Shown piece after piece: positions 63,575 through 64,000 of a DNA stretch of 64,000 nt. Under the pieces are notes generated by a model that worked only from the letters and a program-made list of their open reading frames with translations, ran no database searches and was not told the DNA's origin. Each line of letters opens with the position of its first letter. Position 1 is the first letter of the stretch. The translations under genes were made by a program, and so were the position numbers. Origin of the DNA: Acinetobacter dispersus (lineage in GTDB: Bacteria; Pseudomonadota; Gammaproteobacteria; Pseudomonadales; Moraxellaceae); assembly GCF_009884975.1 (NCBI RefSeq), contig NZ_CP041970.1:744001-808000 (forward strand). Reading direction: 5' to 3'.

Positions 63575-64000
63575 TTATACTCCTTTTTTCCATTTAAACA
63601 GGGAACTGCCGAGTTTCATTAGAATCAAATCACATAACAGTCCAATCACCCCAATAATCAGGATAGCTGCATAAACATTATCGAAATTTTGATAACGCGC
63701 TTGTTGAGTAATAAACCAAGTAATTCCTGAGGTAGCACCAATCAGTTCCGACACAATTAAATAGGTCCATGCCCAACCCAGCAACACTCGTTGATCTCGA
63801 TAAATATCAGGCAGTGCCGCTGGGATTACCACATGGAACAGGCTTTTAAGGTTATTGGTGCCTAGTGTATAGCCTGCTTCAACCAAGCCGCGATCAACCA
63901 TTCGAGTGGTATTGGCAATGATCAGAATTTGCTGAAATAAGGTTCCAATTACGATAATGGCAATTTTCGGAGCATCATTAATGCCTAAAATCGCCACCGC
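63575..64000 (-). CDS. NitT/TauT-family ABC transporter permease, 5' part missing
   Basis: The last 142 codons of a permease cut by the right edge. It has the BPD_transp_1 signature region with the EAA-type loop (VEAGYTLGTNNLKSLFHVV, then IPAALPDIYRD), followed by membrane helices GWAWTYLIVSELIGATSG and IYAAILIIG-like AAILIIGVIGLLCDLI. The reading frame is open to base 64000, so the start lies outside. Confidence 0.9.
   Translation of the reverse strand, partial: AVAILGINDAPKIAIIVIGTLFQQILIIANTTRMVDRGLVEAGYTLGTNNLKSLFHVVIPAALPDIYRDQRVLLGWAWTYLIVSELIGATSGITWFITQQARYQNFDNVYAAILIIGVIGLLCDLILMKLGSSLFKWKKGV

Overview
The window reads as a chromosomal segment of a gamma-proteobacterium of the genus Acinetobacter. 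The grounds are the low G+C and A/T-rich codon use, an AlkB-type alkane hydroxylase divergent from an AraC-type regulator, a PyrB plus inactive dihydroorotase (PyrC') pair, a soluble transhydrogenase, and many small conserved proteins typical of the genus. The species cannot be fixed from the sequence alone. There is no rRNA, no insertion sequence, no CRISPR array and one tRNA (Arg, anticodon CCG). Most of the window is ordinary core genome; two stretches are accessory.

Layout. 0-10.4 kb: start of a Crp/Vfr regulator (cut by the left edge), an OsmC protein, a secreted M23 peptidase, clpB behind a heat-shock-type promoter, a secreted orphan, rlmKL, a small conserved protein, and pyrB-pyrC'. 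10.4-14.9 kb: an OmpA-domain envelope protein preceded by a frameshifted tandem copy of its own N-terminal part, a lipoprotein and a DUF2520 Rossmann protein. 14.9-22.0 kb: a vgrG island of VgrG, DUF4123 adaptor, VasX-like membrane-active effector and putative membrane immunity protein, with start/stop overlaps and increasingly A/T-rich towards its end. 22-32 kb: trmB, an ExeM/NucH-type extracellular nuclease, a GST, an Ala-rich lipoprotein, ahpF, DUF1653, an O-methyltransferase, and the alkR-like/alkM-like pair with a 19-bp direct repeat (21-bp period) between them. 32-53.4 kb: ahpC, hrpA, a FabH-like ketoacyl synthase, lipA, sthA, rlpA, mltB, rodA, queF with an ABC-2 exporter, tRNA-Arg, an ExoX-like exonuclease, a secreted lipase and glyA.

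53.4-64 kb is a guanidine-nitrogen locus. A sigma-54 type promoter leads into a guanidine-I (ykkC) riboswitch, followed by the two DUF1989 subunits of carboxyguanidine deiminase and a 1201-residue guanidine/urea-type carboxylase broken by a one-base frameshift. Downstream, a second sigma-54 type promoter precedes a 38-codon ORF, a NikR-like ribbon-helix-helix regulator and a NitT/TauT-type binding lipoprotein. Facing them on the minus strand are the matching ABC permease and ATPase, an IPNS-like Fe(II)/2-oxoglutarate oxygenase and an unrecognised protein. Both plus-strand promoters carry the same 30-bp element (TATTACGAAT, 10 bases, GTATTACTAA), whose 28-bp GTATTAC-type core has the size of a NikR operator. 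The regulator has lost three of the four nickel ligands of NikR.

Taken together, the right end looks like a nitrogen-controlled regulon for importing guanidine or a substituted guanidine, possibly oxidising it, and carboxylating and deiminating it. Allophanate hydrolase, the expected last step, is not in the window, and the carboxylase is frameshifted as read. This locus and the vgrG island are the parts most worth following up.
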